From Zobellia nedashkovskayae (lineage in GTDB: Bacteria > Bacteroidota > Bacteroidia > Flavobacteriales > Flavobacteriaceae): 64,000 nt of DNA. Of this stretch, positions 17,787 through 27,092 are shown piece by piece (the first letter of the stretch is position 1; the number at the start of each line of letters is the position of its first letter). Location: contig NZ_JADDXR010000002.1 of the NCBI RefSeq assembly GCF_015330125.1, positions 1,240,001 through 1,304,000 on the forward strand, given 5' to 3'. Position numbers and translations under genes: made by a program. Under the pieces are notes generated by a model. It was not told the origin of the DNA, ran no database searches, and saw only the letters and a list, made by a program, of their open reading frames with translations.

Positions 17787-19366
17787 GCAAGGTCATACGA
17801 ATTGGTACACGCGATAGCGAATTAGCGCTATGGCAGGCGAATACCGTCAAAAATAAGCTAAAAGCTTTAGGTCATAAAGTAAAAGTAATCTCTGTAAAAT
17901 CTACGGGAGACCTTATTCTTGACAAACCACTATACGAAATGGGTATTACCGGTATTTTTACCAAAACCCTAGACGTGGCTATGCTAAACGACGATATTGA
18001 TATTGCCGTGCATAGCATGAAAGATGTACCTACCGCATTACCGCAAGGTATAGTTCAAGCAGCAGTACTTGAGCGTGCCAATTTTCTTGATATTTTGGCT
18101 TTTAAGAAGAATGAAGAATTCATGGGTGAAAAGGACGCTGTTATAGCTACCGGAAGCCTTAGAAGAAAAGCACAATGGCTTAATCGCTACCCAACACATA
18201 CAGTAGTAGACCTTCGTGGTAATATTAATAGCCGCTATCAGAAATTATTGGACAACGATTGGAACGGAGCCATTTTTGCCGCTGCTGGTCTTGAACGTAT
18301 AGAACTTGAACCAGAAGAAACTGTTGGGCTAACTTGGATGGTACCTGCACCTGCGCAAGGCGCTATTATGGTTGTAGCCAAGGAAGATGATGAATTTATT
18401 CGTGAAGCTTGCGCAGAGCTAAACCACGAACCAACGGATATATGTACTAAACTAGAAAGAGAATTTCTTCGTATTCTAGAAGGGGGTTGTTCAGCACCTA
18501 TAGGAGCTATAGCTACTATAGACAAAGAAAATGAAGTAACTCTTAAAGGAGTTCTTTTAACTGTAGATGGCAAGAAAAAATTAGAAGCAGAATTTACTGC
18601 TCCGCTAGGCAAACACACCTATTTGGCAAAAGACTGTGCAAACAGTATTCTTAGCCGTGGTGGTAAGCTTCTTATGACCTACAAAGAAGGTACTTTAGAA
18701 AATACCAAAATATTTTCTACTAAGAACTTGACCCCAGCTCAAGAAGAACTTTTTGATGCGGAAATTAAGGTGAAATCGGAAGACTTTATTAAAATAAGCT
18801 CTAACCGAATTTCTACTATTATCTTGAAGAAAGAAATTCAAAACGCAATCCTAACCAGCCAAAATGCTGTGGAGTCGCTTATTAAAAGTATATCACCGGA
18901 AGAATTAAAATTTACCAATATCTATTGTGTTGGAGGGAAGACCAAACGCATGATAAAAAAGTATATCGGCCCTGTGAAACACCAAGAAAAAGATGCTAAA
19001 AAACTAGCTAATTATTTGGTTGAGTATATGGAAGGTGCCGAGGTTACTTATTTCTGTAGCAACCTTAGACTTGATGACCTCCCGAACATCTTGGAAGAGA
19101 ACAAAATTAAAGTTAACGAGATTGAGGCTTATACAACAAAACTCGCACCTGCAGAAGTTGAAGATAGTGTTGAGGGTGTTCTATTTTTTAGCCCATCAAC
19201 GGTTACCAGCTATTTGTTAAAAAACACACCGAACAAAGTAGCTTACTGCATTGGCGAAACCACTGCAACGGAAGCAAAGAAACATTTTGAAACGGTTCAT
19301 GTAGCTAAAATGCCAACAGTAGAGAGCGTCATTGAACTTGTTAACCAAACCTACAGTAAGAATTAA
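17783..19366 (+). CDS. hemCD: Hydroxymethylbilane synthase / uroporphyrinogen-III synthase fusion
   Basis: 527 residues, two enzymes in one chain. Residues 1-300 are porphobilinogen deaminase: IRIGTRDSELALWQAN, HSMKDVP, ATGSLRRKAQW, VDLRGNINSR and EGGCSAPIGA, where Cys236 carries the dipyrromethane cofactor. Residues about 310-527 are uroporphyrinogen-III synthase, seen in ILTSQNAVESLI, IYCVGGKTKRMIKKYIG and GVLFFSPSTVTSYL. Fusion would pass the unstable hydroxymethylbilane straight to ring closure. HemD domains diverge fast, so the second assignment rests on position and these motifs. It overlaps hemA by 4 bp and is followed by hemE after 59 bp. Confidence 0.93.
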   Translation: MSKVIRIGTRDSELALWQANTVKNKLKALGHKVKVISVKSTGDLILDKPLYEMGITGIFTKTLDVAMLNDDIDIAVHSMKDVPTALPQGIVQAAVLERANFLDILAFKKNEEFMGEKDAVIATGSLRRKAQWLNRYPTHTVVDLRGNINSRYQKLLDNDWNGAIFAAAGLERIELEPEETVGLTWMVPAPAQGAIMVVAKEDDEFIREACAELNHEPTDICTKLEREFLRILEGGCSAPIGAIATIDKENEVTLKGVLLTVDGKKKLEAEFTAPLGKHTYLAKDCANSILSRGGKLLMTYKEGTLENTKIFSTKNLTPAQEELFDAEIKVKSEDFIKISSNRISTIILKKEIQNAILTSQNAVESLIKSISPEELKFTNIYCVGGKTKRMIKKYIGPVKHQEKDAKKLANYLVEYMEGAEVTYFCSNLRLDDLPNILEENKIKVNEIEAYTTKLAPAEVEDSVEGVLFFSPSTVTSYLLKNTPNKVAYCIGETTATEAKKHFETVHVAKMPTVESVIELVNQTYSKN

Positions 19367-19425
19367 TTATTTTTACGATAGAATAATGAACGGACTTCCC
19401 GCTTCATGGGAATCAAATTATACCT

Positions 19426-20460
19426 ATGTCACTAAAGAACGACCTTTTTCTTAGAGCCCTAAAGGGCGAAACCGTTGATCGTCCACCCGTTTGGATGATG
19501 CGCCAAGCCGGAAGATACCTTCCTGAGTTTATGGAAATCAAAAAGAAATATGATTTCTTTACGCGTTGTCAGACCCCGGAATTGGCTTCTGAGATTACGG
19601 TTCAACCCATCCGCAGATACGGTATGGATGCCGCAATCCTTTTTAGTGATATACTTGTTATACCTCAAGCCATGAATATTGAGGTACAGATGAAGCCTGA
19701 TTTCGGTCCATATTTGCCAAATCCCATCCGTTCGCAGAAAGACCTTGATAGTGTTATTGTTCCTGATGTGGATGACGCTTTAGGTTATGTTATGGAAGCT
19801 ATAAAAGCTACCAAAGAAAAGCTGAACGATGAAGTCCCGCTTATAGGTTTTGCCGGTTCTCCATGGACTATTTTGTGCTACTGTGTACAAGGGCAAGGCA
19901 GTAAAACCTTTGATAAGGCTAAAGAACTTTGCTTTACTCAACCGGTTGTTGCTCACGAACTTTTACAGAAGATTACGGATACTACTATTGCTTATTTAAA
20001 AGCGAAAGTGAAATCAGGTGTAAACGCAGTGCAAGTCTTTGATTCTTGGGGAGGCATGCTTTCCCCAACTGATTATAACGAGTTTTCTTGGCAGTATATC
20101 CAACAGATTATAGATGCTCTTAAAGATGAAACTCCCGTTATCGTATTCGGCAAAGGGTGTTGGTTTGCATTAGGAGACATGGCCAAATCAGGTGCTTCGG
20201 CTCTTGGTGTAGATTGGACGTGTTCAGCAAGAAATGCACGTTACCTGACCGGAGGAAAAATTACGCTACAAGGCAATTTTGATCCTGCTAGATTATTATC
20301 TCCTCCATCCGAAATAAAGAAGATGGCTACCCAAATGATTAATGAATTCGGGAAGGATAGTTACATTGTAAACCTAGGTCATGGTATTTTACCGAACGTT
20401 CCCGTTGAAAATGCGAAAGCTTTTATAGATGCGGTAAAAGAGTGGAAGCCAATAAGCTAA
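19426..20460 (+). CDS. hemE: Uroporphyrinogen decarboxylase
   Basis: 344 residues. It decarboxylates the four acetate side chains of uroporphyrinogen III to coproporphyrinogen III in the cytoplasm. [17 protein letters not shown] at the N-terminus is the family signature; [28 protein letters not shown] and [19 protein letters not shown] are also diagnostic. It lies in the hemA-hemCD-hemE run and ends 12 bp before the GNAT gene start. Confidence 0.96.
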   Translation: MSLKNDLFLRALKGETVDRPPVWMMRQAGRYLPEFMEIKKKYDFFTRCQTPELASEITVQPIRRYGMDAAILFSDILVIPQAMNIEVQMKPDFGPYLPNPIRSQKDLDSVIVPDVDDALGYVMEAIKATKEKLNDEVPLIGFAGSPWTILCYCVQGQGSKTFDKAKELCFTQPVVAHELLQKITDTTIAYLKAKVKSGVNAVQVFDSWGGMLSPTDYNEFSWQYIQQIIDALKDETPVIVFGKGCWFALGDMAKSGASALGVDWTCSARNARYLTGGKITLQGNFDPARLLSPPSEIKKMATQMINEFGKDSYIVNLGHGILPNVPVENAKAFIDAVKEWKPIS

Positions 20461-20472
20461 AATAGGTTGGAT

Positions 20473-21024
20473 ATGGAGAACGAAAATAGCTCAATTGCCC
20501 ATTTCGAAGACTTTTCCATAGAACCCATACACGAAAAATACGCTTGGCGGATTTGCGACTTTGTTACCGTAAACTCTGAACGTTTACAGCGCTATTTTCC
20601 CAAAACGTTAGCCAAGAACCTAACACCAACCCTTTCTGAAATTTTCGTTGAACAGAAAGTCCGCGAATATCGGAAAGAAGAGGAGTTTCTTTTTGTCCTA
20701 AAGGATTATGAAAGCCGCACCGTTATTGGCCTAGCCTATATTAAAGAGCTAGATTGGAACAAAAAACAGGCAGAACTCGCCTATTGTATCGGTTATCAAT
20801 ATGAAGGTAAAGGTATCACTTCATTGGCAATAGATGCGCTATCCAAATATGCTGTTAGTGATTTAGGACTTCAAACCCTTCAAATTATTGTTCATAAAAC
20901 TAATATTGGAAGTGTAAGAATAGCTGAAAAATCTGGATACACCTGGCAAAAAACCCTCCCAAAAGAACATACTCCACCAAATGAAGTTCCTTTAGACATG
21001 GAGTTATATGAGCTTTACGCTTAA
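20473..21024 (+). CDS. GNAT family N-acetyltransferase (RimJ/RimL type)
   Basis: 183 residues from ATG 20473; a TTG at 20467 is a possible alternative. The order of elements fits the RimJ/RimL-like GNAT branch: LYFPK-like N-terminal helix, VIGLAYIKELDWNKKQAELAYCIGYQYEGKGITSLAIDAL with the acetyl-CoA pyrophosphate loop (YEGKGITS), then TLQIIVHKTNIGSVRIAEKSGY. The substrate is unknown. It is inside the heme operon, 12 bp after hemE, so it is probably cotranscribed, but no heme-related function can be deduced. Confidence 0.85.
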   Translation: MENENSSIAHFEDFSIEPIHEKYAWRICDFVTVNSERLQRYFPKTLAKNLTPTLSEIFVEQKVREYRKEEEFLFVLKDYESRTVIGLAYIKELDWNKKQAELAYCIGYQYEGKGITSLAIDALSKYAVSDLGLQTLQIIVHKTNIGSVRIAEKSGYTWQKTLPKEHTPPNEVPLDMELYELYA

Positions 21025-21142
21025 CAAATAACTATATCCCTAAATAAAATCCGGCAAAAAGGTTTTTGTAGTCCTTATCTCTTCATACCTTCCTTTGTAT
21101 ATCGTAAATTTACAGACGATTTGCACAAAACCATTTCTTTTA

Positions 21143-22045
21143 ATGAAAGACAAATTCTTTAGTTACATAGAAAATCTTCAAGATACCATTACTTCTAAGC
21201 TTCAGGAGATAGACGGTGAAGCTAAATTTCACGAAGATTTATGGAAAAGACCTGAAGGTGGCGGCGGCCGCACCAGAGTAATAGAAAACGGTGCTGTTTT
21301 TGAAAAAGGAGGTGTAAATATATCTGGTGTACATGGAGCTCTACCAAAAAGTATGCAAACCTATTTTGGTGTTGAAGATGCAGATTTTTATGCCTGCGGC
21401 CTAAGTTTGGTTCTTCATCCTAAAAATCCAATGGTACCTACAGTTCATGCCAATTGGCGCTATTTTGAAATGTACGATAAAGAAGGAAACATTGTAGACC
21501 AATGGTTTGGCGGTGGCCAAGATTTAACGCCTTATTATTTATTTGATGAAGATGCTACTCATTTTCATACCATTTGCAAAGCAGCCTGTGACGCACATAA
21601 TTCAGAATTCTATTCTACTTACAAGAAGAGATGCGATGATTACTTTTGGAATACCCATAGAGATGAAGCTCGCGGTATAGGCGGACTCTTCTTTGACTAT
21701 TGCAAGGCTACGGAAGAGATGACTATGCAAAACTGGTATGACTTTGTAACCGAGGTAGGAAACAGCTTCCTAGAAAGTTATGTACCGATTGTTTTAAAAA
21801 GAAAAAACTTAGAATACACAAAAGAACAACGGGATTGGCAGGAAGTCCGAAGAGGGCGCTATGTTGAGTTTAATCTTGTTCATGATAAAGGCACTTTATT
21901 CGGCCTGAAAACAAACGGTAGAATTGAGAGTATCTTAATGAGCCTACCGCCCCATGTACAGTGGCATTACGACCATCACCCTAAAAAAGACACCGAAGAA
22001 TACCGATTGGTAGAAATTTTAAAGAAACCTAAGATTTGGGTTTAG
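21143..22045 (+). CDS. hemF: Oxygen-dependent coproporphyrinogen III oxidase
   Basis: 300 residues from ATG 21143; an in-frame TTG at 21095 gives an atypical 16-residue extension. It converts coproporphyrinogen III to protoporphyrinogen IX with O2. Signatures: GGGGRTRVIENGAVFEKGGVNIS, VPTVHANWRYFEM, WFGGGQDLTPYYLFDED and GRYVEFNLVHDKGTLFGL. Its presence instead of the radical-SAM HemN indicates an aerobic lifestyle. It is followed 16 bp later by a 56-codon small gene. Confidence 0.96.
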   Translation: MKDKFFSYIENLQDTITSKLQEIDGEAKFHEDLWKRPEGGGGRTRVIENGAVFEKGGVNISGVHGALPKSMQTYFGVEDADFYACGLSLVLHPKNPMVPTVHANWRYFEMYDKEGNIVDQWFGGGQDLTPYYLFDEDATHFHTICKAACDAHNSEFYSTYKKRCDDYFWNTHRDEARGIGGLFFDYCKATEEMTMQNWYDFVTEVGNSFLESYVPIVLKRKNLEYTKEQRDWQEVRRGRYVEFNLVHDKGTLFGLKTNGRIESILMSLPPHVQWHYDHHPKKDTEEYRLVEILKKPKIWV

Positions 22046-22061
22046 CCACAATAGTCAAATT

Positions 22062-22232
22062 ATGCCTAAAAAAGGAAAAGCAAAGAATACGGTCAATAAA
22101 GCCAAACATACCAAGCTTTTAAATCGAAAGAAGGCCAAATTAAAGTCAGAACAAGAAATGCGCAAATTGCGCTTGAAAGAAATTATAAAACAAAGCCATA
22201 AAACCCCGGACTTACCCCGTGAAAATGATTAG
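22062..22232 (+). CDS. Small very basic protein (56 aa) downstream of hemF
   Basis: An ATG 16 bp after the hemF stop opens 56 codons, starting MPKKGKAKNTVNKAKHTK and ending PDLPREND. About a third of the residues are Lys or Arg, with a helix-forming centre (KSEQEMRKLRLKEIIKQ). The composition suggests a nucleic-acid- or ribosome-binding peptide; I do not recognise a family. The spacing fits cotranscription with hemF. The stop overlaps candidate starts of the next gene, which also suggests a real coupled frame. Confidence 0.5.
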   Translation: MPKKGKAKNTVNKAKHTKLLNRKKAKLKSEQEMRKLRLKEIIKQSHKTPDLPREND

Positions 22233-22245
22233 AATCTCTTTTGCC

Positions 22246-22875
22246 ATGAATATTAAAAACCACCTTATTTATAAGTTGGTTTTCGCGCTTGCGATTCTGG
22301 CGTTAGGAACTTCCTGCGACTCCAAACGTGCAAAAAGTGATATAGATATTACTTTCGTCCAAGATACGCTAGATGTAGGATATACCTATTGGTGGGAAGA
22401 ATCTGGTCCATTTATTGGGTATTGTGGTAAAGAATATGCCCTTGTGTTTTCGGGTACCGTCGTAAACTTAGATAAAGCCAACCACGATGCCGCCCCCTTG
22501 TACATCTCGCAAAAAGGAACGATAGCCGTTGACGAGGTTTATAAAATAAAAGATATGGGTAACAACAGTTATGCAAATCAGAAGTATTTTTCTACCGATT
22601 GTTTCAGTAATATGGATATTAATGTGGGAAATAAAGTTTTGGTCTTCTGCTATGATTATGAAGGAGGATTGACCATACCTGGAAACAGTTCTATTATAAA
22701 AATAAAGAGTTTAGACCATCCTCTGGTTGGCGCGACTAAACGATTTATAGATGCCGATGAAAATCCTGTAGAAATCAAGGAAGACTCCACCTTATGGTCG
22801 GCATATGGTTATCGCAAACAGTTCAATCAAATGATACGCTGTAGAGAAAATACCGAACGTATTACTTCCAAGTGA
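22246..22875 (+). CDS. Hypothetical lipoprotein
   Basis: 209 residues from ATG 22246; GTG 22219 and ATG 22225 are in-frame alternatives that overlap the upstream 56-aa gene. The N-terminus MNIKNHLIYKLVFALAILALGTSC is a lipoprotein signal with the lipobox Cys near residue 24. The mature part has WWEESGPFIGYCGKEYALVFSG, four further Cys residues (including FSTDCFSN and VLVFCYDY) and a C-terminal RENTERITSK. No family recognised. Its place between hemF and hemB on the same strand suggests a role coexpressed with heme synthesis, but hemB has its own promoter. Confidence 0.6.
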   Translation: MNIKNHLIYKLVFALAILALGTSCDSKRAKSDIDITFVQDTLDVGYTYWWEESGPFIGYCGKEYALVFSGTVVNLDKANHDAAPLYISQKGTIAVDEVYKIKDMGNNSYANQKYFSTDCFSNMDINVGNKVLVFCYDYEGGLTIPGNSSIIKIKSLDHPLVGATKRFIDADENPVEIKEDSTLWSAYGYRKQFNQMIRCRENTERITSK

Positions 22876-22987
22876 TTTTTTCTAATACTTCTTCCACCAC
22901 GTTATTAATACGCTGATAATCCTCAAAATTATCGAGAAAGTTCTGCTGATAACTGCGCCAGTCAAGCTTAAATTTCAGGTTATACAT
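22862..22987 (-). CDS. Possible small antisense ORF (41 aa) upstream of hemB
   Basis: On the minus strand an ATG at 22987 opens 41 codons (MYNLKFKLDWRSYQQNFLDN...VVEEVLEKITWK). The open frame also continues upstream to 23050 without an ATG (TTG at 22999 in frame). The amino-acid composition is protein-like, with a predicted amphipathic helix. It covers the 22876-23067 gap and overlaps the hemB promoter on the other strand. It may be a small gene or the remnant of a longer one. No family recognised. Confidence 0.3.
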   Translation of the reverse strand: MYNLKFKLDWRSYQQNFLDNFEDYQRINNVVEEVLEKITWK

Positions 22988-23037
22988 TAGTTGAATCAAG
23001 AGTTGGTCTGTTTTCTGTTTTTTAGGAGGATAATAAG

Positions 23038-23045
23038 TAACTTTG
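23038..23045 (+). promoter_or_regulatory. -7 promoter box of hemB
   Basis: TAACTTTG, an exact TAnnTTTG match, 22 bp before the hemB ATG. No TTG at a normal -33 distance. It suggests that hemB and the following serine hydrolase can be transcribed independently of the hemA operon. Confidence 0.45.
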
Positions 23046-23067
23046 TCTATTCAAAAATAGGCAAAAC

Positions 23068-24057
23068 ATGTACCCACTTAAAAGAAACCGCAGATTAAGA
23101 ACAAACGACTCTATCAGAGATTTAGTGCGCGAAACCATTATATCCCCTAAGGATTTTCTGGTGCCTCTTTTCGTAACAGAAGGCAAGGGCATTAAAGAAG
23201 AAATTGCGTCTATGCCTGATTACTATAGGTTGAGCCTTGATTATCTTGGGGCCGAAGTTAAGGAGCTTTGGAATATGGGATTACATGCCGTACTTCTTTT
23301 TGTAAAAGTTCCTGAGAACTTAAAAGACAACAAGGGTACAGAAGCTTTAAACGATGATGGATTAATGCAACGCGCCATTAAGACGGTTAAAGATGCCTGT
23401 CCTGGAATGTTGGTTATGACCGATGTTGCCATGGACCCTTATTCATCTTTTGGTCATGATGGTATTGTGGAAAACGGACAAATACTTAATGATGAAACTT
23501 CGGAATTCTTATCAGAAATGAGCGTTTCTCATGCTCTAGCCGGAGCAGATTTTGTTGCGCCTAGCGATATGATGGACGGACGTATTCTTTCCATTCGTGA
23601 AGCTTTAGAAGATGAAAATCTTATAAACACAGGCATCATGAGTTATAGTGCTAAATACGCCAGTGCTTTTTATGGTCCTTTTAGAGATGCGTTGGATTCC
23701 GCCCCTGTGGACGTTAAAAATGTACCGAAGGATAAAAAGACCTATCAAATGGATTATGCCAACCGTTTTGAAGCATTAAAAGAGACCGAAATGGACATTG
23801 ATGAAGGCGCAGATATTGTTATGGTAAAACCCGGACTTTGCTATTTAGACATCGTACGTGAAATTCGTAATGAAGTAGATGTGCCCGTTGCCGTTTACCA
23901 AGTTAGTGGAGAATACGCAATGGTAAAAGCCGCTGCTGAAAAAGGGTGGTTAGACCATGATGCTGTAGTAATGGAACAACTCACTGCAATGAAACGTGCT
24001 GGTGCCAATATAATCGCTAGTTATTTTGCCAAAGACGCGGTGAGGTTGTTAGGCTAA
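23068..24057 (+). CDS. hemB: Porphobilinogen synthase (delta-aminolevulinate dehydratase)
   Basis: 329 residues. It condenses two 5-aminolevulinate molecules to porphobilinogen. Schiff-base lysines lie in SYSAKYASAFYGPFRDA and DIVMVKPGLCYLDI; DFVAPSDMMDGR and YQVSGEYAMV complete the signature. The metal site reads DVAMDPYSSFGHDG, without the three Cys of zinc-dependent enzymes, so this is the Mg-type. It precedes a serine hydrolase gene by about 20 bp. Confidence 0.96.
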   Translation: MYPLKRNRRLRTNDSIRDLVRETIISPKDFLVPLFVTEGKGIKEEIASMPDYYRLSLDYLGAEVKELWNMGLHAVLLFVKVPENLKDNKGTEALNDDGLMQRAIKTVKDACPGMLVMTDVAMDPYSSFGHDGIVENGQILNDETSEFLSEMSVSHALAGADFVAPSDMMDGRILSIREALEDENLINTGIMSYSAKYASAFYGPFRDALDSAPVDVKNVPKDKKTYQMDYANRFEALKETEMDIDEGADIVMVKPGLCYLDIVREIRNEVDVPVAVYQVSGEYAMVKAAAEKGWLDHDAVVMEQLTAMKRAGANIIASYFAKDAVRLLG

Positions 24058-24079
24058 ATAAAAATTTAAAAGCTTGCTT

Positions 24080-25411
24080 GTGAAGATAATTCAACTGTTA
24101 ATTCTATTATTTACAATCCAGCTTACACAAGCTCAGGAAGGAACTCCAATACCATTAAATATTGAAGTTAGTGATGCGTTAGTTTATGGCAATCCGTTTG
24201 AAGTTGGCTTAGATTCGGTTTACATCAATACTAATATTGAAGACATAATAACAAACGGTATAAAAAATAATGCTTTTCCTGGAGCACAGGTTTTAGTTGC
24301 CAAAAGCGGTAAAATAATATTTCACAAAGCCTATGGATATCACACCTACGACAGTATTCAACCCGTAGCTTTAGACGATATTTATGACTTAGCTTCAGTA
24401 ACCAAAGTTACGGCGGCCCTTCCCGCAATAATGAAACTTGTTGACGAAGGAAAACTTAGTTTAGATGTTCCTTTTAGTACCTACTGGAAACCTTGGAAAA
24501 GGGAAAAAGACAAACGAGATATTACCCTTCGTGAAATTCTGGCGCATCAAGCCGGACTTGAACCATACATCGTTTTTCTAAATGAGGTTTTTAAAAAGAA
24601 CAAAAAACTGAAAAAAAGGTTTGTTAGAACTTTACCAAATGGCCGATTTCAACATCAGGCGTACGACCAGTTGTTCGTTAAAAACAAGTTCAATCGAAAA
24701 ATGTACCGTCTGATTGACCGTTCAGAAGTATCGGCTGAAAAAAAATATAAATATTCAGGTCTCGCTTTTTTGATTTTTCCTGAACTCATTGAACAACTCA
24801 CCGGTGATTCTTATGAGTTTTATTTGGAGAAAAATTTCTATTTACCGTTGAATGCTCCCACTATGGGTTTCAAACCCAAAACAAAAGGTTTTTCCAATAC
24901 AATCGTACCCACAGAAGTAGACACACTGTTTCGCCACACCTTGACCCAAGGTTGGGTTCATGACGAAAATGCAGCACTTTTAGGTGGTGTATCCGGTAAT
25001 GCCGGTCTCTTTGCTACCGCAACAGATTTAGCAAAACTGATGCAAATGTACATGCAATACGGTGTTTACGACGGCAAACGCTATATTTCCGAAGCTACGC
25101 TAAAAGAATTTACACGCGTACAGTTTCCAGAGAACGATAACCGCAGAGGCCTAGGATTTGATAAACCCTATTTAGATAATGCAAAGCAGCCTTTACCTAA
25201 GGCGTACCCCGCACCAGAAGTGGGTGCGGATAGCTTTGGACATAGCGGGTTTACTGGCACTTTCGTTTGGGCAGACCCCGAAAACCAAATGGTATATATT
25301 TTTCTTTCAAACCGAGTGAATCCTACTAGGGAAAATAGAAATCTCTACAACCTAAATATACGACCTGCATTGCAGCAAGTATTTTATAAAGCCACATTAC
25401 CAAGCAAATAA
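24080..25411 (+). CDS. Secreted serine hydrolase, class C beta-lactamase family
   Basis: 443 residues from GTG 24080, which gives a clean signal peptide (KIIQLLILLFTIQLTQAQ); TTG 24074 is an alternative. The catalytic SxxK motif is SVTK in DLASVTKVTAALPAIMK, the second motif region is YKYSGLAF, and the third is HSGFTGTF. LREILAHQAGLEPY is the typical helix after the nucleophile. The family includes D-aminopeptidases, esterases and beta-lactamases; with no KTG box, antibiotic hydrolysis is not indicated. It follows hemB closely, so it is likely cotranscribed. Confidence 0.85.
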   Translation: MKIIQLLILLFTIQLTQAQEGTPIPLNIEVSDALVYGNPFEVGLDSVYINTNIEDIITNGIKNNAFPGAQVLVAKSGKIIFHKAYGYHTYDSIQPVALDDIYDLASVTKVTAALPAIMKLVDEGKLSLDVPFSTYWKPWKREKDKRDITLREILAHQAGLEPYIVFLNEVFKKNKKLKKRFVRTLPNGRFQHQAYDQLFVKNKFNRKMYRLIDRSEVSAEKKYKYSGLAFLIFPELIEQLTGDSYEFYLEKNFYLPLNAPTMGFKPKTKGFSNTIVPTEVDTLFRHTLTQGWVHDENAALLGGVSGNAGLFATATDLAKLMQMYMQYGVYDGKRYISEATLKEFTRVQFPENDNRRGLGFDKPYLDNAKQPLPKAYPAPEVGADSFGHSGFTGTFVWADPENQMVYIFLSNRVNPTRENRNLYNLNIRPALQQVFYKATLPSK

Positions 25412-25462
25412 GATATTAAGATTACACTTTAATTGGTATCTTCGTTTTACTAAAACTCCTAC

Positions 25463-26569
25463 ATGGGCTTATTAATTTTTTACGCTTTAATATCAATTTT
25501 CATTTCATTTCTCTGCTCTATCTTAGAAGCGGTTCTGCTAAGTATTAGCCCAACTTTCGTGAATCTGAAGAAGAAGGAAGGAAAGCCGTACGCTTTAACC
25601 CTTGAAGAATTGAAGAATGATGTGGACAAACCCCTCATCGCTATTTTAACATTAAACACCATTGCCCATACGGTAGGGGCTATTTTGGTAGGGGTACAAG
25701 CTAAAGCTGCCTATGCAGAAATGTATGGGTCTACAACTAGTAGTATTTTTGGAATCCCTTTCACAGCAGATTTAATGGTTGGCGTAGTATCTACTATAAT
25801 GACCATCCTAATTTTAGTCGCTTCAGAAATTATTCCTAAAACAATCGGTGCAACCTATTGGAGACAATTGGCCAATTTTACGGCAAAAGCCTTAAAAATT
25901 ATGGTTATTGCTTTAAAATATACAGGCTTGTTATGGATTTTACAGCTTTTCACAAAGCTGGTAGGTGGCAAAGGTCATCATGGTAGCGTTCTAAGTCGTG
26001 AAGATTTTACTGCTATGACAGATATTGCTCGCGAAGAAGGCGTTTTTGAAAAATCAGAATCTACTATTATAAAGAATCTATTACGTTTTGACCAAGTTTT
26101 GGTAAAAGACGTAATGACACCAAGAGCGGTTATGAAAATTGCTTCTGAAGGTAAAACTATTGCCGAATTTTTTGAAGCCAACCCAAAAATGCGTTTTTCA
26201 CGTATTCCTGTTTATGGGGATAAGATGGACCATATAGATGGTTTTGTATTGAAGGATACTATTCTGGAAGAAATGGTGAACAATAACGGAAATATTCCGC
26301 TTTCTCAAATAAAGCGGGAGATTTTAATTACCGAAAGAAATACGCCCATACCCCGACTTTTTGATACATTTATTTCCAAAAGGATACATATTGCCCTTGT
26401 TGTGGATGAATACGGATCCGTAAGTGGGTTAGTGACCATGGAAGATGTTATAGAAACCCTTCTAGGGTTAGAAATAATGGATGAGAGCGACAACGTAGCC
26501 GATTTACAAGACCTAGCTAGGAAAAATTGGGAAACACGCGCAAAGCGCTCCGGAATACTTGATAAATAG
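25463..26569 (+). CDS. CNNM/CorC-type (HlyC) transporter with CBS domains
   Basis: 368 residues. The N-terminal DUF21 domain (residues 1-170) has about four transmembrane helices (LLIFYALISIFISFLCSILEAVLLS, ILTLNTIAHTVGAILVG and ILVASEIIPKTIGATYWR). Residues 195-345 hold a CBS pair (VKDVMTPRAVMKI and HIALVVDEYGSVSGLVTMEDVIETLLG). Related proteins mediate Mg2+ or Co2+ efflux. The usual C-terminal CorC_HlyC domain is missing: the chain ends about 20 residues after the CBS pair, so this is the short form. Confidence 0.87.
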   Translation: MGLLIFYALISIFISFLCSILEAVLLSISPTFVNLKKKEGKPYALTLEELKNDVDKPLIAILTLNTIAHTVGAILVGVQAKAAYAEMYGSTTSSIFGIPFTADLMVGVVSTIMTILILVASEIIPKTIGATYWRQLANFTAKALKIMVIALKYTGLLWILQLFTKLVGGKGHHGSVLSREDFTAMTDIAREEGVFEKSESTIIKNLLRFDQVLVKDVMTPRAVMKIASEGKTIAEFFEANPKMRFSRIPVYGDKMDHIDGFVLKDTILEEMVNNNGNIPLSQIKREILITERNTPIPRLFDTFISKRIHIALVVDEYGSVSGLVTMEDVIETLLGLEIMDESDNVADLQDLARKNWETRAKRSGILDK

Positions 26570-26618
26570 ATTTTGACGAAACGGTTTGTTTCCGAATCAC
26601 CTATTAAACGCATTACCT

Positions 26619-27092
26619 ATGGAAACGGCATTTATTCATACACCTCTTGGCGTAGCCAAACTTATAGGCGACGGTAATGGTTTATCTGAAATTAAGGTAA
26701 CCGATGCCGAAGAAGCGGTAACTACCAATATTCCACCAAACCTTAAAATTGCTGCGAAACAATTGCATCAATACTTTGCTGGTACCCGAGACAATTTTGA
26801 CTTTGACTTAAACCCGCAAGGCACTGATTTTCAAAAACGGGTTTGGCAAACATTATTAAAAATACCTTATGGCAAGACCGTCTCTTATTTGGACCTTTCC
26901 AAAACCATGGGCGATGTAAAGGCCATTCGTGCCGTGGCAGCAGCAAACGGAAAAAATCCATTATGGATTGTGGTTCCTTGTCACCGTGTTATTGGCAGCG
27001 ACGGTTCTTTAACGGGGTATGCAGGTGGTCTACATCGTAAGAAGTGGCTACTAGACCATGAAAATCCAGTAAAACAACAATCGCTCTTTTAA
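26619..27092 (+). CDS. ogt: Methylated-DNA-protein-cysteine methyltransferase
   Basis: 157 residues from ATG 26619; the in-frame ATG at 26586 would add eleven unlikely residues. It transfers the alkyl group from O6-alkylguanine in DNA to its own Cys in an irreversible repair reaction. The active site is IVVPCHRVIGSDGSLTGYAGG, preceded by the DNA-binding motif IPYGKTVSYLDLSKTMG and RAVAAANGKNP with the Asn hinge. The length is that of stand-alone Ogt, without an Ada domain. Confidence 0.94.
   Translation: METAFIHTPLGVAKLIGDGNGLSEIKVTDAEEAVTTNIPPNLKIAAKQLHQYFAGTRDNFDFDLNPQGTDFQKRVWQTLLKIPYGKTVSYLDLSKTMGDVKAIRAVAAANGKNPLWIVVPCHRVIGSDGSLTGYAGGLHRKKWLLDHENPVKQQSLF

Noticed and set aside
26305..26613. 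102-aa minus-strand frame opposite the CNNM gene
   Set aside because: Shadow of the CBS-domain coding sequence; no independent features.
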